DNA from: Fundidesulfovibrio soli
Lineage (GTDB): Bacteria; Desulfobacterota; Desulfovibrionia; Desulfovibrionales; Desulfovibrionaceae
Length of the DNA stretch: 64,000 nucleotides
Assembly: GCF_022808695.1 (NCBI RefSeq)
Contig: NZ_JAKZKW010000002.1
Coordinates: 186,001 to 250,000 of the forward strand
Reading direction: 5' to 3'
A model generated the notes under the pieces. That model was not told the DNA's origin and did no database searches. It worked only from the letters and a program-made list of their open reading frames with translations. How positions within the stretch are numbered: position 1 is the first letter of the stretch; the number at the start of each line of letters is the position of its first letter. The translations under genes were made by a program, and so were the position numbers. Shown piece by piece: positions 60,712-64,000 of this stretch.

Positions 60712-61708
60712 CGCCGGTCTCCCATCCCCTGGCCCGGAGGTTGCGCACGTCCTCTTCAACGCGGACGCCCTTGGTGGTCAGGTAGTCGCCGATCATGAGC
60801 CCGCTGGCCCCGGCCTCCAGGGGGTCGAGGCCGCGCTCCGCGCCGAACACCGCGTCCCGGCCGCCGCAGATGCGCAGCTGCGCGCCCGGCAGCAGGAAGC
60901 GCAGCAGGGCCACGGTCTTGAGGGCCTCAAGGGGCTGCATGGGCTCGCGCTCCCCCATGGGCGTGCCCGGGATGGGCGTGAGGAAGTTCACCGGCACGGA
61001 GGGCACGTCAAGATCCCGCAGGGTCAGGGCCAGCTCGGCGCGCTGGGCCCAGCTCTCGCCCAGGCCGAAGATGCCCCCGGAGCAGACGTAGAGCCCGGCC
61101 TGCAGGGCGTCGCGCACGGCCTGCACGTCATCCTCGTAATCGTGGGTGGTGCAGACTCGGGGGAAGAAGCTGCGCGCGGTCTCCAGGTTGTGGTGGTAGG
61201 CGCTGAGGCCCGCCTCCTTGAGTTCGTCCAACTCGGCCCGGGTCAGCACGCCGCAGGAGGTGTCCGCGCCCATGCCCAGGGCGGCGACCTCGCGGATGCA
61301 CTGCTTGAGGCGGCGGAAGTCCTCCCCGGTGGGGCGCAGGCCGCTGGTGACGATGCCGAAGCGTGTGGCCCCGCGCTCCCGCATGGCCCGGGCGGCGCGG
61401 ACCACCTCCGCGACCTCCAGGAAGGGGTGCTCCGGAGCGCTGGTGCTGAAATGCCCGGACTGGGCGCAGAAGGAGCAGTTCTCCGAGCAGCGCCCGCTCT
61501 TGGCGTTGACGATGGCGCAGAGGCCCACGCCGGTGCCCAGCGTCTCCAGCCGGATGCGCCTTGCAGCCGCGAGCAAGGCCTCCGCCTCGTCGCCCGCGGC
61601 CCCGGCCACGGCGGCTATGAAATCGTCGAGCTGTCCGCCGTGCAGGGATGATCCCGCCAGCACACGCTCCGAGGCGTCTGTGAAGATGGTTTTGTTGCCA
61701 ATGCCCAT
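60704..61708 (-). CDS. bioB: Biotin synthase BioB
   Basis: BioB inserts sulfur into dethiobiotin by radical SAM chemistry. The 334-residue enzyme has the radical SAM Cys motif (SGRCSENCSFCAQSGHFST), YHHNLETARSFFPRVCTTHD and the late Arg/Asn-rich region (GGRDAVFGAERGLDPLEAGA), with the [2Fe-2S] Cys set. The ATG at 61708 is used because earlier residues (CGRITLQFSYRDI) do not match the family. No ribosome site is visible. It starts the operon; no BirA or BioR operator could be recognised in the divergent spacer. Confidence 0.95.
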   Translation of the reverse strand: MGIGNKTIFTDASERVLAGSSLHGGQLDDFIAAVAGAAGDEAEALLAAARRIRLETLGTGVGLCAIVNAKSGRCSENCSFCAQSGHFSTSAPEHPFLEVAEVVRAARAMRERGATRFGIVTSGLRPTGEDFRRLKQCIREVAALGMGADTSCGVLTRAELDELKEAGLSAYHHNLETARSFFPRVCTTHDYEDDVQAVRDALQAGLYVCSGGIFGLGESWAQRAELALTLRDLDVPSVPVNFLTPIPGTPMGEREPMQPLEALKTVALLRFLLPGAQLRICGGRDAVFGAERGLDPLEAGASGLMIGDYLTTKGVRVEEDVRNLRARGWETGGD

Positions 61709-61832
61709 GATATCACGGTAGGAGAATTGAAGTGTTATCCGCCCGCATCGGCGCGGCGGCCGTCGGCGATCACCCTTACCCGGCGCGGAGAGGCTTGGCA
61801 ACCGGCCGCCCGCGCCGCCCGGAAATGCGTTG

Positions 61833-62255
61833 ATGAACTATCCTCACCCCGTTTTCATGTCCCTGGTCCTGTTCCTTGCCTGCGTGGCCCTTCGGCAGGG
61901 CGCTATCCGTTTCGCCTCGGTGCGCCTTGGGCGCAAGGCCATGTTCCCCTGGCGCACCCATGTGCTCCTGGGCAAGATCGCCCTGGCGGGCATGCTCCTG
62001 GGCCTTGTCTCAGGCTTCTCCACCACCTGGCTGGTCTGGACGGCCCCCGGGACCACGGGCCTCCACGGCAAGGTTGCCCTGGTGATCGGGGCGCTGGCGG
62101 TCTCCGGCCTGGCCACCGGCGTCCGGCTGGACCGCGAGAAGAAACCGGGCACCCGCCTGGGCCTGCTGCACGCCGTGGGCAACACCCTGGCCGTGCTGCT
62201 GGCCTTCTGCCAGCTCTACACCGGGATCGACCTGCTCCGGGCCGTGGCATGGTGA
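61833..62255 (+). CDS. Four-helix membrane protein, DUF4079-like
   Basis: The 140-residue protein has four hydrophobic segments (FMSLVLFLACVALRQGAI; LLGKIALAGMLLGLVSGFST; KVALVIGALAVSGLATGVRL; AVGNTLAVLLAFCQLYTGID). The pattern, with His residues in helices 1 and 2, resembles cytochrome b561-like or DUF4079 proteins, which may bind heme. The start at the ATG (61833) follows a TTG in the same frame. It is translationally coupled to the SagB-type gene (overlap of seven bases). Confidence 0.6.
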   Translation: MNYPHPVFMSLVLFLACVALRQGAIRFASVRLGRKAMFPWRTHVLLGKIALAGMLLGLVSGFSTTWLVWTAPGTTGLHGKVALVIGALAVSGLATGVRLDREKKPGTRLGLLHAVGNTLAVLLAFCQLYTGIDLLRAVAW

Positions 62256-63730
62256 GCTCCGCCACGGAGTACCACAGCGCAGTCTCCTACGGCAGGGGAC
62301 GCCTCTCGGGCCTCGGATTGGACTGGGGCAACGAGCCTTCGACCTTCAAGACCTATGGGGATCTGCCCCTGCGCCCCCTGACCCGCGACGCCAGGCTTCC
62401 GGCCGCGACCCTCTGGGGTACCCTGGGCCGAAGCCGCGCCTCCCGGACCCTGAACCTCGACGCCCTCTCCTCGGTGCTGTTCCATGCCGCGGGGCTCACA
62501 CGCTCCTGCCCGCACCGGGACGGGATGATGTTCTACCGCGCCTGTCCATCGGCCGGCGCGCTCTACCCGTGCGAAATCTACGTGCAGTGGCCCGGCGGCG
62601 ACGGGCTGGGGCAGGGGCTCTATCATTTCAGCGTTGCGGGCCACGGGCTGACCCTGCTGCGCCCGGGCAACGCTTCGCCCGCGAGCCTGGGCCTGCCGGG
62701 GGAGAGCGGCGAGGCCCTCATCTTTGTGACGACGATCTTTTTCCGCAGCGCCTGGAAATACCGGACCAGGGCCTACCGCTACCTCAATCTGGACACGGGG
62801 CACATGGTGGAGGGCCTGGCCCTGGGCCTGGCCGCCTTCGAGGTGGACGCCTCCATGGAGATGGATTTCGACGACCAGGCCGTGAACGGATACCTGGGCG
62901 TGGACCCCGCCCGCGAAGGCTGCCTGGCCGTGCTGCGGGCCGCCTGCCACGATGCGGACGGATTGGCCGAGCCCGGGCCGCTCCCCGCCGGGGCGGCAGC
63001 GTGGAGCAGGGCCAGCGCCGCCGATGCCCTGCCCGCCCAGCTGGCAGCCGTGCACGGGGTGTGCTCGGCGCGGTTCCAGGCCGGGGCAGCCATGCCCCGC
63101 CCCGAGGCCTCGCGCCTGGGGCAGGGCCTGAACTGGCAGGACCTGCCGCCTCTGCCGGCCACCGCCCCCGCCACGGACATGTTCCGGGCCATGTCCCTGC
63201 GCCGGTCCCGCCGGGCCTACTCGCAGGACCGCCTGCCCGACGGGGCCCTGGGGCAGCTGATCGAGGTTCTGGGAGCGCCCCTGCATCCGGCCGGGCACCC
63301 CTGCGAAAACGCCTGCCTGGCGGGTTTCCTGGCCCTGCCCGGGTTCTTCCTGCTCAACCGCACGGCCCTGCGCGCGGCCGAGGTGCGCGACGGCAACATG
63401 GGGCCCGCCATGGCCGGAATCTGCCTGGACCAGCTCTGGATGCGCGACGCGGCCCTGCAGGTGGTCTTCCTGGCGGATATTCCCGCCCTGGAGGAGACCC
63501 TGGGGCCGAGAGGCTACCGCGCGGCGCTCATCGGGGCGGGACGCCTGGGGCACAGGCTCTACCTTGCGGCCGAATCACTTGGGCTCGGGGCCTGCGGGGT
63601 GGGCGCCTTCTATGACGCCGAGGCCGCCGACGTGCTGGGCCTGCCTTCCGGCGTGGGCCTGCTTTACGCCGTGACGGTGGGTGTTCCGCGCCGGGCCGGG
63701 CCCAGGAAGTCCTTGGCTGGCTGCGGTTAG
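62249..63730 (+). CDS. SagB/ThcOx-type FMN nitroreductase
   Basis: The 493-residue protein has two nitroreductase-like domains. The first has FYRACPSAGALYPCEIYVQW (FMN-binding) and KYRTRAYRYLNLDTGHMVEG, which match SagB proteins; the second begins MFRAMSLRRSRRAYSQDRLP and ends with LYLAAESLGLGACGVGAFYD. SagB enzymes oxidise azolines in ribosomal peptide toxins, but many orphan members, including two-domain ones in sulfate reducers, have no peptide gene. No YcaO cyclodehydratase is visible here. A methyltransferase gene follows nine bases later. Confidence 0.88.
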   Translation: MVSSATEYHSAVSYGRGRLSGLGLDWGNEPSTFKTYGDLPLRPLTRDARLPAATLWGTLGRSRASRTLNLDALSSVLFHAAGLTRSCPHRDGMMFYRACPSAGALYPCEIYVQWPGGDGLGQGLYHFSVAGHGLTLLRPGNASPASLGLPGESGEALIFVTTIFFRSAWKYRTRAYRYLNLDTGHMVEGLALGLAAFEVDASMEMDFDDQAVNGYLGVDPAREGCLAVLRAACHDADGLAEPGPLPAGAAAWSRASAADALPAQLAAVHGVCSARFQAGAAMPRPEASRLGQGLNWQDLPPLPATAPATDMFRAMSLRRSRRAYSQDRLPDGALGQLIEVLGAPLHPAGHPCENACLAGFLALPGFFLLNRTALRAAEVRDGNMGPAMAGICLDQLWMRDAALQVVFLADIPALEETLGPRGYRAALIGAGRLGHRLYLAAESLGLGACGVGAFYDAEAADVLGLPSGVGLLYAVTVGVPRRAGPRKSLAGCG

Positions 63731-63739
63731 GGGCTGGGC

Positions 63740-64000
63740 ATGAAGGCGGCTGAACTGTTGGCGCGCTGGCGCGATGAGGCCCTGGCCGCCGCGCGCCTGG
63801 GCCCCGTGCTGGACGTGGCCTGCGGGGATGGCCGCAACGGGCTGTACCTGGCAGGCTTCGGGGCAACCGTACTGCTGGTGGACATCTCCGCCTTGGCCCG
63901 CGAGGGGCTGGAGCAGGGGGGCTGGCCCGCCAACGTGCGATTCAGGCAAATGGACCTGGAGACGGACCCGCCGCCCGCGTTCGAGCCCGAATCCTACGGC
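63740..64000 (+). CDS. Class I SAM methyltransferase, partial at window end
   Basis: The first 87 codons are visible and run off the window edge. Motif I is clear (PVLDVACGDGRNGLYLAGFG), followed by VLLVDISALAREGLEQG, and the acidic residue that binds SAM ribose (LLVDIS). The form is TehB-like. It starts nine bases after the SagB-type gene and probably belongs to the same operon; its full length and substrate are unknown. Confidence 0.8.
   Translation, partial: MKAAELLARWRDEALAAARLGPVLDVACGDGRNGLYLAGFGATVLLVDISALAREGLEQGGWPANVRFRQMDLETDPPPAFEPESYG

Overview
The window is a GC-rich bacterial chromosome segment with dense genes, short spacers and many start/stop overlaps. It most resembles the Desulfovibrionales (Desulfobacterota). 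The reasons are an flgI-flgJ(M23)-flgN-flgK-flgL-csrA-fliW block followed by flgM and its DVU0524-type partner, many iron-sulfur and cysteine-cluster proteins, and abundant sigma54/two-component signalling. This placement is inferred from gene content; no rRNA, tRNA or CRISPR array was seen.

Region 1 (0-9.5 kb) is flagellar: P-ring, rod-cap/peptidase, export chaperone, hook-filament junction proteins and the CsrA/FliW switch. A STAS-like protein and a small Cys-rich protein follow, then on the minus strand FlgM and its associated protein. Region 2 (9.6-21 kb) holds NAD kinase with a DUF89/ARMT1-like protein, an HD-GYP protein, an ATC-hydrolase-like protein, a ModE-like regulator, a GNAT enzyme and two large histidine kinases, one fused to an NMT1/THI5-type binding domain. 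Region 3 (21-27.2 kb) is a minus-strand exported redox operon: a lipid-free secreted protein, a DUF6599-like protein, a DUF362 protein, a NapH/NapG-like polyferredoxin fusion and an aldo/keto reductase.

Region 4 (27.4-38.6 kb) carries gnd and then a signalling island. It has an orphan receiver, a receiver-less sigma54 activator, a TauE/SafE-type exporter with a small membrane partner, a degenerate sigma54-activator-like protein with no DNA-binding domain, a NifX-like protein, and a five-gene histidine kinase/receiver relay. A repeated 18-bp dyad (GCGGCAA-N4-TTGCCGC) lies around the activator gene and upstream of a candidate sigma54 promoter for the exporter. This is the strongest candidate here for an undescribed regulatory system.

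Region 5 (38.6-56 kb) contains a minus-strand group (hypothetical, solute-binding, small secreted, rfaE2, cysteine cluster). A plus-strand group follows: RsbW-like/STAS pair, secreted protein, dynamin-like GTPase, rpsF-rpsR-rplI-dnaB, PaaK-like ligase, DUF456, thrC and tlyA. A methyltransferase gene broken by one amber codon, YccF, two rhodanese proteins and a DoxX/MauE protein complete it. Region 6 (56-61.7 kb) is a tightly coupled biotin operon, bioB-bioF-bioH-like-bioC-bioDA. Divergent from it (61.8-64 kb) are a four-helix membrane protein, a SagB-type nitroreductase and a methyltransferase cut by the window edge.
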